A stretch of 6,804 nt of DNA from Sphingomonadales bacterium (GCA_025360285.1 JANYCM010000385.1:1-6804); one strand, 5' to 3'; shown: positions 1 to 6,314, counted from the stretch's first letter. Made by a program: numbers and translations. The notes: generated from the sequence alone by a model not told the origin.

Positions 1-1284
1 GACCAGCGTGGCACAGGCCATGCCCCAGCGGAGCCCCGTCGCCGGGCCGGCGGCCACAGCGAAATGATCGCTGAACAGACCGACACAGAGCGGGCCAAGT
101 CCCAGGCCGATAACGTTGAAAATGAACATCAGCAGCGCCGAGGCGGTGGCGCGCGACTGCGCCGGCACCAGCCCCAGCGCCGCGGCATAGGCGCCGCCGG
201 CGAGCGCCGAGTTGAGCACCGACGCCGCCGCGATCAGCGCAATCGCCGGCCATAGCCCATCGACCATGACCGCGCCAAACAGCAACGGCGCGGCAGCGGC
301 GGTGCACAGCGCCGGTACCAGCACGTTGGCGGCGGGGTTGCGCCGGCCCCAGGCATCGGTGACGCGTCCCCCGACGACCGCCCCGATGACGCCGGCGACG
401 CCGCTGCTGAGACCCAGCCCCAGACCAAGGAAGCCCAGCGGCTTAAGGCCGGTCAGGTCCGCCACCTGCTGCAAGTCGGTGCCATAGTTGCGCAGGAAGA
501 AGGAGGCATAGAAGGCCCCAAGCCCGTAAAAGACAAAGGAGGCTGCGGCGCCGCCCAATGCCACCAGCATGAAACTGCGGTTGCCGGCCAGCGTGCGGAT
601 CGTCGGCCAGAAGCGCGCTTGCGTTGCCCTGTCGGCCGCCGCTTCCAGGCCGCGGCCGGGCAGGGCGGCCCGGCGGGGTTCCGCCAGGGTGAAGTAGGCC
701 AGCGCCGCCAGCACAATGCCGGGCGCACCGGCGACCAGGAAAACGCTGCGCCAGCCCCATTGCCCGGCGACAATCCCGCCCATCGCCATCCCCACCAATT
801 GGCCAAGCGGCGCGCCCATCGAATAAAGTGCCAGCGCGCTGGCGCGGCGTTCGCGCGGCACAATGTCAACAATCAGCGAATGCGCCGGCGGGGTGCAGCC
901 CGCTTCACCAAGGCCAACGCCGATGCGTGCCAGCACGAATTGCCAGGCGGTTTGCGCCGCGCCGCAAAGCGCGGTGAACAGGCTCCAGACCAGAACCGCA
1001 ACAGTGATGATGCGGGCACGATCATGGCGTTCCGCCAGCCGCGCCAGCGGGAAGCCGGCGATGGTGTAGAGCACGGCGAACGAGAGCCCGCTCATCGCGC
1101 CGATCTGCCAGTCGGCGAGGGCAAATTCGTGCTTGATGGGTTCGGCGACGATCGTCAGCAACTGCCGATCGACGAAGTTGAACAGGTAGATGACCGTGAG
1201 CAGCGCCAGCGGATAGCGGTAGCTTGCCGGCGCGATCGGCGGGCGATCCACGATCGTTTCCGCCGGGATATCATGCGGTTTCAC
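1..1284 (-). CDS. MFS transporter, spinster-like family (3' end outside window)
   Basis: An inner-membrane permease of the major facilitator superfamily, probably exchanging an organic acid or similar small molecule; the substrate cannot be told. The frame is open for 428 codons from a GTG at 1284 to the window edge, without a stop. Family members have about 430-460 residues, so little is missing. Visible marks: a first hydrophobic segment at about 25-36 running into NFVDR (36-40), typical of spinster-like bacterial MFS proteins; a motif A-like loop GFPLARLAERHDRAR (77-91); GVGLGEAG (122-129) in helix 4; WGWRSVFLVAG (176-186) before helix 6; a polar middle loop at 203-230; then further hydrophobic helices up to about 428. 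The start overlaps the stop of the upstream CoA ligase gene (GTGA), which suggests translational coupling in one operon. A second GTG at 1251 is an alternative start. The ATG at 1274 is in another frame. Confidence 0.9.
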   Translation of the reverse strand, partial: MKPHDIPAETIVDRPPIAPASYRYPLALLTVIYLFNFVDRQLLTIVAEPIKHEFALADWQIGAMSGLSFAVLYTIAGFPLARLAERHDRARIITVAVLVWSLFTALCGAAQTAWQFVLARIGVGLGEAGCTPPAHSLIVDIVPRERRASALALYSMGAPLGQLVGMAMGGIVAGQWGWRSVFLVAGAPGIVLAALAYFTLAEPRRAALPGRGLEAAADRATQARFWPTIRTLAGNRSFMLVALGGAAASFVFYGLGAFYASFFLRNYGTDLQQVADLTGLKPLGFLGLGLGLSSGVAGVIGAVVGGRVTDAWGRRNPAANVLVPALCTAAAAPLLFGAVMVDGLWPAIALIAAASVLNSALAGGAYAAALGLVPAQSRATASALLMFIFNVIGLGLGPLCVGLFSDHFAVAAGPATGLRWGMACATLV

Positions 1285-2864
1285 CCGATCAGCGCCGCGA
1301 CCATCGCGGCCCCGCGCCGATAATCACCCTTGCCGCTGGCGTGGCGCGGCAATTCATCGACGACCAGCAGCTGCTTGGGGAGTTTATAGGCGGCCAGCCG
1401 CGCCTTGAGCCCCGACAGCACCAGCGCTTCATCATAGGCGCCGCGCGTTGCCACCAGCGCCACCACCGCCTTGCCCCATTCAGGGTCGGGTGTGCCGAGC
1501 ACCATGGCGTCCTCGATACCGGGTTGCAGTTTCAGTGCCTCTTCGACCTCTTCGGGAAAGACTTTCTCTCCGCCGGTATTGATGCACATGTTGCCGCGGC
1601 CGATCAGCCGCAGCCGGCCATCGGCCTCGCGCGCCGCCAGATCGCCGGGGATGGCGTAGGGCGCGCCATCGATGATACGGAAGGTTTCCGCCGTCTTGAC
1701 GGGATCGCCGTGATAGCCGCGCGCAAAGGGTGGCCGGCGCCCGAGCAGCCCTTCGCCCACTTCATCCGGCCCGAGAATGCGGTTGGTGTCCGGATCGATC
1801 AGCACCGTCGTCGGCACGGGGTCGAAATAGCCGGTCGGCGTTGAACTGCTGGCCGTGGTGATCGCATAGCCCAGGCCGGAGGCTTCCGACGCGCCGAGGA
1901 TATCGATGAGGGTGAGGCCGGGCAGGGATGTCACCAGCGAGGATTTGATTTCCTCGCTCCACATCAGTCCGGCCGAGGATATCAGCCGCACCGACGCCAG
2001 GTTCCAGCGGCCGGGATTGTCGGTCAGGGCCCGCGCCATCGGCCGCGCGAACACATCACCGACGATCAGCACGCGGGTGACGCGGTGGCGTGCCGCCTGG
2101 TCCCACAGCTCCTCGGCATCGAAGCGCGCCGACGGCAGCAGCACGACGGTGCCGCCGTTCACCAGTTCGGCGGTGGAGGAATTGAGCCCCGCCCCGTGCA
2201 TCAACGGGCAGGCCGGCAACACACGGCCTGGTGCCGGATTGTCCCGCACGGCGCGGATGTGATCGTCGATCGTCAGGATCTTGAGCTTGTTGGTGGGCGA
2301 TTCAAGCTGGATGGCGCGCGCCTCGCCGCTTCGCCACAGCACACCCTTGGGGTGGCCGGTGGTGCCGCCCGTGTAAAGGAGATAGCCGTCTTCCGGGCTG
2401 CGGGCGATACCCAGCGGCGCCGGGTCGCCGGCGACCATGGCGGGATAGGCGGCGCCAGCGCCATCGATGGCCACGGGCAGCGCCAGGCCATCCAGCAGTG
2501 GCGCGACCGTCTCGCCGAAACTGCCCTGGTAGAACAAGGACCGCGCGCCCGAATCGGCGAGGACATAGGCGATTTCTTCGGTCGTATAGCGGTAGTTGAT
2601 GTTGACATACGTCAACCGCGCCTTGAACGCGGCGGCGGCAATTTCGACATATTCGGGGATGTTGCGCGCCAGCACGGCGACCCGGTCACCGGTGACCAGC
2701 CCGCCGGCCAGCATCGCCCGCGCCAGGCTGTTGGTGCGGGCGGTGAAATCGGCCCAGTTGATGATGCGATCACCATGGATCAGCGCCGGCCGGTCACCGG
2801 GAACGACGCTGCCGGTGGCATCGAGCAGATCGCCAAAATTCCAGTCATAGCTGGCGGCCGTCAT
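1281..2864 (-). CDS. Acyl-CoA synthetase (AMP-dependent CoA ligase, FadD19/PRK07798-like)
   Basis: A cytoplasmic ANL-superfamily ligase that activates a carboxylic acid to its CoA thioester through an acyl-adenylate. Length is 527 residues, usual for the family. Motifs in order: P-loop YTGGTTGHPKG (164-174); PLMHGAG (220-226); VLIVGDVFARP (265-275); A5-like DILGASEASG (321-330), in place of the common YGxTE; GYHGDPVKTAETF (383-395); PGD (406-408), whose Asp binds ribose hydroxyls in the family; the hinge and C-domain stretch IGRGNMCINTGGEKVFPEEV (421-440); and catalytic Lys512 in ASGKGDYR (509-516). The pattern recalls actinobacterial FadD19 and FadD3-type ligases that act on steroid-derived acids, so a bulky or cyclic substrate is plausible but not proven. 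The ATG at 2864 was chosen because GGGGAG (2877-2872) stands 7 bases upstream. The frame stays open further upstream, but that stretch is the divergent promoter region. It is followed directly by the MFS gene. Confidence 0.92.
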   Translation of the reverse strand: MTAASYDWNFGDLLDATGSVVPGDRPALIHGDRIINWADFTARTNSLARAMLAGGLVTGDRVAVLARNIPEYVEIAAAAFKARLTYVNINYRYTTEEIAYVLADSGARSLFYQGSFGETVAPLLDGLALPVAIDGAGAAYPAMVAGDPAPLGIARSPEDGYLLYTGGTTGHPKGVLWRSGEARAIQLESPTNKLKILTIDDHIRAVRDNPAPGRVLPACPLMHGAGLNSSTAELVNGGTVVLLPSARFDAEELWDQAARHRVTRVLIVGDVFARPMARALTDNPGRWNLASVRLISSAGLMWSEEIKSSLVTSLPGLTLIDILGASEASGLGYAITTASSSTPTGYFDPVPTTVLIDPDTNRILGPDEVGEGLLGRRPPFARGYHGDPVKTAETFRIIDGAPYAIPGDLAAREADGRLRLIGRGNMCINTGGEKVFPEEVEEALKLQPGIEDAMVLGTPDPEWGKAVVALVATRGAYDEALVLSGLKARLAAYKLPKQLLVVDELPRHASGKGDYRRGAAMVAALIG

Positions 2865-2871
2865 TGCGCGT

Positions 2872-2877
2872 CTCCCC
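2872..2877 (-). promoter_or_regulatory. Ribosome binding site of the CoA ligase gene
   Basis: GGGGAG on the minus strand, 7 bases before the ATG at 2864. It decides that start against in-frame starts further upstream. Confidence 0.7.
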
Positions 2878-2967
2878 TGCGGCCCGATCGTGTTGCCGGC
2901 ATCATTGCGCCGGACGCTAGGCAGGGCCGGGGAGCGGCGCACGTCGGTGGCGGGCCAGGCGCCGACA

Positions 2968-2977
2968 ATTGCATATA
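2968..2977. promoter_or_regulatory. Putative shared operator or promoter element, copy 1 (ATTGCATATA)
   Basis: This 10-mer is identical to 4837-4846. It is preceded by GCCGACA here and by GCCGCC in the other copy, so the similarity runs a little further with one base inserted. It lies about 100 bases from the CoA ligase start and about 90 from the hydratase start. It could be a regulator site or a -10 region; the sequence alone does not decide. Confidence 0.4.
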
Positions 2978-3059
2978 TGAAAGCGCCGGCGCGGGGCTTG
3001 CCCGTCGTGACTCGCGGCTGGGCAGCGGCCACCAGCCATGGCATCGTCAGCCGCGATAC

Positions 3060-3064
3060 GGAGG
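3060..3064 (+). promoter_or_regulatory. Ribosome binding site of the enoyl-CoA hydratase gene
   Basis: GGAGG stands 5 bases before the ATG at 3070 and only 2 before the ATG at 3067. It therefore favours 3070 as the start, with 3067 as the near alternative. Confidence 0.65.
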
Positions 3065-3069
3065 GCATG

Positions 3070-3870
3070 ATGCCAAGCGATATGGAATCCCCGACTGCCG
3101 ACGCCGCCAAGGTGCTGGTTGAACGCACCGGCCCGGTGACGACAATCATCCTCAATCGGGCCGCCAGCCGCAATGCCGTTGATGCCGAAACGGCGACCTT
3201 GCTGCACCAGGCCTTTCTGGATTTCGAGGCCGATGATGCGGCGCGGGTCGCGGTGCTATGGGGCCGGGGGGCGAGTTTCTGCGCTGGCTATGATCTGAAA
3301 TTCCTGTCCGAAGGCGGCCTTGCCGATGCGCCGGGTGACCGCGGCCCGATGGGGCCGAGCCGCATGTTCATCAGCAAGCCAGTGATTGCCGCCATCGAGG
3401 GTCATGCTGTGGCCGGCGGCCTGGAACTGGCGCTGCTCTGCGACATGCGGGTTGCCTCCGAAACGGCGATTTTCGGGGTGTTCTGCCGCCGCTGGGGGGT
3501 GCCGCTGATCGATGGCGGCACGGTGCGCTTGCCGCGGGTTGTGGGGCAGGGCCGGGCGCTCGACATGATCCTGACCGGTCGGCCGGTCGATGCCCAGGAG
3601 GCGCTGGCCTTCGGGCTGGCCAACCGCGTTGTGCCGGCGGGGACGGCGCGGGCCGCCGCGGAAGACCTGGCGCTGGCGATATCGCGGTTTCCGCAGACCT
3701 GCATGCTGAGCGACCGGCAATCGGCGCACGAACAATGGGCCTGTTCGGAAAGCCAGGCGCTGCACAACGAAGCCGCTTTTGGTGAGGCGGCGCGCCGGGC
3801 CGAGGCGGGGGTTGGTGCCGCGCGTTTCGCCTCGGGCAAGGGGCGCGGCGGGACTTTCGACGATCTTTAG
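3070..3870 (+). CDS. Enoyl-CoA hydratase/isomerase (crotonase fold)
   Basis: A cytoplasmic crotonase-superfamily enzyme, expected to hydrate or isomerise a 2-enoyl-type CoA thioester in a beta-oxidation-like route. Length is 266 residues, normal for the fold. Visible marks: LNRAASRNAVD (28-38); oxyanion-hole segment FCAGYDLK (70-77); second oxyanion segment with the first acid, EGHAVAGGLELALLCD (110-125), where Glu119 matches the first catalytic Glu of mitochondrial crotonase; then FGVFCRRWGVPLIDGGTVRL (135-154). In the last block the second catalytic Glu of classical hydratases is replaced by Cys139, and Asp148 sits before the GGT turn. This is the pattern of the PRK08259-type subfamily as I recall it. 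The chemistry may therefore not be plain hydration. The gene diverges from the CoA ligase and converges with the amidohydrolase, with overlapping stops. The open frame extends upstream to 2890 but lacks a ribosome site there. Confidence 0.92.
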   Translation: MPSDMESPTADAAKVLVERTGPVTTIILNRAASRNAVDAETATLLHQAFLDFEADDAARVAVLWGRGASFCAGYDLKFLSEGGLADAPGDRGPMGPSRMFISKPVIAAIEGHAVAGGLELALLCDMRVASETAIFGVFCRRWGVPLIDGGTVRLPRVVGQGRALDMILTGRPVDAQEALAFGLANRVVPAGTARAAAEDLALAISRFPQTCMLSDRQSAHEQWACSESQALHNEAAFGEAARRAEAGVGAARFASGKGRGGTFDDL

Positions 3871-4754
3871 AGGCGATAGGCCCGCGCCGCCGTGTCGCGG
3901 AACAGCGCGGCGCGGTCGGCCGGCGCATAATCGGCGGTGATCGCCTCAAACGCATCCCAGACCTGGTCATAGCTGGCGTGCAGGCCATCCACCGGAAAAT
4001 TGCTGGCGAACATGGCGCGCGCCGGGGTGAATAGCGCGATCAGCGTGGCGACGATGGGGCGGATGCTGTCGGTCGTCCAGTGATGATCGACCATGCCGAG
4101 ACCGGAAATCTTGACCATGACGTGTGGCAGGTCGGCAAGCGCTGCCATGCCGTCCCGCCACCGGGTCGTTTCGCCGGGGTCGCGGTGCAGCGGCATGCCG
4201 GCATGGCCCACGATCAGCGGCGTTCCCGGATGGGCGGCGGCGACGTCCGCAAGATCGCGCAATTGCGCCGGCGTCACCATCACTTCGGCGGATAGCCCGC
4301 GTCGCCCCAGTTCGGCATAGCCGGCGCGCCATGCCGGGTTGTGCAGGACTTGGCGGTCGGCGGTGGCGCGGAACAGCGGATCGGCATCCCAGTTGAGCAT
4401 GGTCCGTACGCCGCGAAACAAGGGCGACCGCTGGTGAACGTCCAGATCCTCGCCAAGCCGCGCCCCGGCCAGGTCAACCCGCCCGACGATCGCGTGGGGA
4501 AAGCCATGCGCCGCGGCAAAGGCCTGGATCGCCGCCGTCTCCTCGATCGGCGGATCATAATGCGATTCGACATAGACTGACTTCGTGACATTCTGCGCCG
4601 CCGCGAGCGCCAGGAACTCGGCCGCAGCAAAGTCGCGCTTCAACCCGGCGGTATTGCCGAAATAGCGCTCCGTATCGGGCGCCCGCAGCATCGGATGGTG
4701 CGGGGAGGTCAGCGACCAGAGGTGATGGTGCGCATCGATCTTTTCGATCTTCAA
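3867..4754 (-). CDS. Amidohydrolase family protein (Amidohydro_2, COG3618-like TIM-barrel hydrolase)
   Basis: A metal-dependent TIM-barrel hydrolase of the group that holds L-fuconolactonase, 2-pyrone-4,6-dicarboxylate lactonase and related decarboxylases. Likely reactions are lactone opening, C-C hydrolysis or decarboxylation of a ring-derived intermediate; the substrate is unknown. The product has 295 residues from the TTG at 4754, usual for the family. Visible marks: KIDAHHHLW (5-13) with the HxH pair His9/His11; YVESHYDPP (61-69); RGVRTMLNW (114-122); IVGHAGMP (181-188) with His184; VKISGLG (214-220); and MFASNFPVDG (248-257). In many relatives the last block reads GSDWP with a metal-binding Asp; here that place is Asn252, with Asp256 close by. 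TTG was chosen because GGGAG (4767-4763) stands 8 bases upstream and the protein then begins just before the HxH strand. In-frame ATGs at 4811 and 4838 would add residues without family character. It diverges from the acyl-CoA dehydrogenase gene. Confidence 0.9.
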   Translation of the reverse strand: MKIEKIDAHHHLWSLTSPHHPMLRAPDTERYFGNTAGLKRDFAAAEFLALAAAQNVTKSVYVESHYDPPIEETAAIQAFAAAHGFPHAIVGRVDLAGARLGEDLDVHQRSPLFRGVRTMLNWDADPLFRATADRQVLHNPAWRAGYAELGRRGLSAEVMVTPAQLRDLADVAAAHPGTPLIVGHAGMPLHRDPGETTRWRDGMAALADLPHVMVKISGLGMVDHHWTTDSIRPIVATLIALFTPARAMFASNFPVDGLHASYDQVWDAFEAITADYAPADRAALFRDTAARAYRL

Positions 4755-4762
4755 GGCGATAA

Positions 4763-4767
4763 CTCCC
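4763..4767 (-). promoter_or_regulatory. Ribosome binding site supporting a TTG start
   Basis: GGGAG on the minus strand, 8 bases before the TTG at 4754-4752. No comparable site stands before the upstream in-frame ATGs at 4811 and 4838, so it decides the amidohydrolase start. Confidence 0.6.
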
Positions 4768-4836
4768 GGCCGCTTACCACGTCCTATGGGCAAAAGCCCG
4801 CCAGCCGTCATGCCGGGCCGGCAGCGCGGGGCCGCC

Positions 4837-4846
4837 ATTGCATATA
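4837..4846. promoter_or_regulatory. Putative shared operator or promoter element, copy 2 (ATTGCATATA)
   Basis: This is the exact 10-mer also found at 2968-2977. It lies 83 bases from the amidohydrolase start and about 100 from the dehydrogenase start, much like the spacing of copy 1. Here ATTGCA recurs one helical turn downstream, so a dimeric regulator could bind one face of the DNA. This is inference from position and identity only. Confidence 0.4.
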
Positions 4847-4944
4847 GAATTGCACGCCCCACTACCCGGCGACATGGCCTGGATCGGTCGCCGTGGCGCT
4901 AAATCGCCCCAACAACCAAAAGGCGCGGGGAGCGGTGCAAGGCG

Positions 4945-6126
4945 ATGCAGCTTGGCTTTGATGCAGACGAACGCGCCTTTCGCGACGAAGTCCGGGCGTT
5001 TTTCGCTGATGCCGTTTCGCCGGCGTTTCGCAGCCGGCTGCGCGCCGGGCTGCGGCTTGGCCCCGAAGAGCTGATCGCCTGGCAGAAGCACCTCGCCGCG
5101 CATGGCTGGGGTGCACCGACCTGGCCGGTCGAATATGGCGGCTGCGGCTGGTCGCCGACACAAATCTATATCTTCGAAATGGAGGCAGCGCTGGCCGACG
5201 CGCCGATCCAGTTTCACCAGGGTCTGGAACTCATCGGCCCGATCATCTTCACCTTCGGTACGCCGGCACAAAAGGCGCATTATCTGCCGCGCATCATCAA
5301 CAGCGATGACTGGTGGTGCCAGGGCTATACCGAACCCGGCGCCGGGTCTGACCTCGCCAGCCTGAAGACCCGCGCGGTCCGTGATGGCGATGACTATGTC
5401 GTCAACGGCCAGAAGATGTGGACCAGCTATGCCCATGTCGCGACGCAGATGTTCTGCCTGGTGCGCACCTCCACCGATGCGCAGCGCCAGGCCGGGCTGT
5501 CCATGCTCCTGATCGACATGACGACGCCGGGGTTGACGGTGCGCCCAATCGAAACGCTGGACGAAAAGCGCCACAGCAATGAAGTGTTCCTCAGCGATGT
5601 GCGCGTGCCCGCCGCCAATCTGGTCGGCGAGGAAGGCGGCGGCTGGGGCCTGGGCAAGGTGCTGCTCGATCGTGAACGCGGCTTTGGTGCCGCCTCGGCG
5701 CTGCGGCTCAGCCAGCATCTGCGCGGGCTGAAGGCGGCGGCGGCCGAGGCGAGCAACGGCGCCGGCCGGGTCAGTGACGACCCTGTGTTCATCGCCCGGC
5801 TCGCCCAGATCGAGATCGAGACGATGGCGGTCGAAATGATGGTCATGCGGCTGATGGCCGATGCCGCAGCGGGCAAGGATTCGGGGCCGCGCGCCTCCAT
5901 GCTCAAACTGCGCTGGTCGGAGCTGTTGCAGGCGATCACCGAGCTGTGGTTCGAAACTTTGGGCTATGACGCGGCGGCGTTCCGGGCGCTCGATCATGCC
6001 GAGGCCGTGGACCGCGATATCGGCTATGCGGTGCAGGGCGCGCTCAACGCCAGGGTGACGACGATCTATGGCGGATCGAGCGAAATCCAGCGTAACATCA
6101 TCGCCCGCCGCAATCTGGGGCTTTGA
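4945..6126 (+). CDS. Acyl-CoA dehydrogenase (pimeloyl-CoA dehydrogenase large subunit-like)
   Basis: An FAD-dependent enzyme that introduces an alpha-beta double bond into an acyl-CoA, passing electrons to ETF; cytoplasmic. It has 393 residues, full length. N-terminal helical domain with LAAHGWGAPTWPVEYGG (50-66); central domain with the flavin/substrate signature WWCQGYTEPGAGSDLAS (123-139), VNGQKMWTS (153-161) and FLSDVRVPAANLVGEEGGGW (215-234); C-terminal helical domain ending in IYGGSSEIQRNIIARRNLGL (374-393). The base found in the YEG motif of medium-chain dehydrogenases is Gly376 here. Glu244 in LDRERG (241-246) lies where isovaleryl- and long-chain-type enzymes carry their base and is the candidate catalyst. 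Relatives of this type can pair with a smaller dehydrogenase subunit; none is in the window. The ATG at 4945 has only a weak upstream GGGGAG (4927-4932, 12 bases away). It sits opposite the amidohydrolase and ahead of a repeat element and DUF3237. Confidence 0.94.
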   Translation: MQLGFDADERAFRDEVRAFFADAVSPAFRSRLRAGLRLGPEELIAWQKHLAAHGWGAPTWPVEYGGCGWSPTQIYIFEMEAALADAPIQFHQGLELIGPIIFTFGTPAQKAHYLPRIINSDDWWCQGYTEPGAGSDLASLKTRAVRDGDDYVVNGQKMWTSYAHVATQMFCLVRTSTDAQRQAGLSMLLIDMTTPGLTVRPIETLDEKRHSNEVFLSDVRVPAANLVGEEGGGWGLGKVLLDRERGFGAASALRLSQHLRGLKAAAAEASNGAGRVSDDPVFIARLAQIEIETMAVEMMVMRLMADAAAGKDSGPRASMLKLRWSELLQAITELWFETLGYDAAAFRALDHAEAVDRDIGYAVQGALNARVTTIYGGSSEIQRNIIARRNLGL

Positions 6127-6152
6127 TGGACACACGCGCGCACAAGAATCTT

Positions 6153-6174
6153 CCTCTCCCGCCTGCGGGAGAGG
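6153..6174. repeat. Terminal palindrome, left copy
   Basis: The arms CCTCTCCCGC and GCGGGAGAGG are perfect complements, separated by CT. It begins 26 bases after the dehydrogenase stop and could act as a strong hairpin in the transcript, but no T-run follows. Confidence 0.8.
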
Positions 6175-6313
6175 CGACTCGCGCGGCATCGCCAAGGCGA
6201 CCTCCGTCGCGCGCGGCGGGTGAGGGTGTTTGCAAGCTTTGAAGCAAGAAGAACATCCTCACCCGGGCCGGCGTAAGGACGCCGTCTCTCGCCTCTCCCG
6301 CAAGCGGGAGAGG
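6153..6313. repeat. Composite inverted-repeat element (REP/BIME- or MITE-like)
   Basis: A 161-base non-coding element whose ends are inverted copies of each other: 6153-6177 and 6289-6313 match as reverse complements at 24 of 25 bases. Each end is itself a palindrome. Inside, GGGTGAGGGTG (6218-6228) pairs with CATCCTCACCC (6254-6264) with one G-T pair, and small hairpins sit at 6189-6200 (TCGCC/GGCGA) and 6270-6283 (GGCGT/ACGCC). Single-stranded, the whole can fold into a branched stem. Similar CTCTCCCGC-type palindromes with a GGTGAGGGT core are, from memory, scattered between genes in several alphaproteobacteria. There is no transposase gene here and no clear target-site duplication. It fills nearly all of the gap between the dehydrogenase and DUF3237 genes. 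Confidence 0.75.
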
Positions 6314-6314
6314 C
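6291..6314. repeat. Terminal palindrome, right copy
   Basis: The arms GCCTCTCCCGC and GCGGGAGAGGC are 11-base perfect complements around AA. The palindrome ends 23 bases before the DUF3237 start, close enough for the hairpin to influence ribosome access if it is transcribed. Confidence 0.8.

Larger units (their letters stand above)
2865..3069. promoter_or_regulatory. Divergent promoter region between CoA ligase and enoyl-CoA hydratase
   Basis: These 205 bases lie between two divergent starts and must carry promoters for both directions. The only AT-rich patch is at about 2966-2982, with overlapping palindromes CAATTG (2966-2971) and CATATATG (2972-2979). I could not find a convincing -35/-10 pair on either strand. 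The stretch holds the 10-mer ATTGCATATA, which is also present in the other divergent region of the window. Confidence 0.6.
4755..4944. promoter_or_regulatory. Divergent promoter region between amidohydrolase and acyl-CoA dehydrogenase
   Basis: These 190 bases separate two divergent starts. The AT-rich centre at 4836-4854 carries ATTGCATATA and a second ATTGCA 12 bases further on (4837-4842 and 4849-4854). TATAGAAT (4843-4850) could serve as a -10 for the plus strand, but no clear -35 hexamer lies at the right distance. Confidence 0.6.

Noticed and set aside
619..1323. Plus-strand frame of 234 codons opposite the MFS gene
   Set aside because: The minus strand reads a continuous membrane protein with family motifs here; the plus-strand product is Arg/Gln-rich and featureless.
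2890..3069. N-terminal extension of the enoyl-CoA hydratase up to an ATG at 2890
   Set aside because: The extra residues have no family counterpart, would occupy the divergent promoter region, and the GGAGG at 3060 marks a later start.
2085..3122. Open plus-strand frame of 345 codons opposite the CoA ligase gene
   Set aside because: It runs antisense to the ligase with a low-complexity Arg/Gly/Gln-rich product and no ribosome site or known motif.
2865..3173. N-terminal extension of the CoA ligase up to 3173
   Set aside because: It would overlap the start of the divergent hydratase gene, and a good ribosome site stands before the ATG at 2864.
4843..4850. Sigma-70 type -10 box TATAGAAT for the dehydrogenase promoter
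   Set aside because: No acceptable -35 hexamer lies 16-18 bases upstream, so it is not called as a separate promoter.
6153..6174. Intrinsic terminator after the acyl-CoA dehydrogenase
   Set aside because: The hairpin is strong but is followed by GCGACTCGCG, not a T-run, and an inverted copy of the same palindrome occurs at 6291-6314. It fits a repeat element better, though an effect on termination is not excluded.
4774..6195. Open minus-strand frame of 473 codons opposite the acyl-CoA dehydrogenase gene
   Set aside because: It is antisense to a full-length gene with clear motifs, begins in the repeat element, crosses the promoter region, and shows no recognisable domain. Long antisense frames are expected in GC-rich coding DNA.
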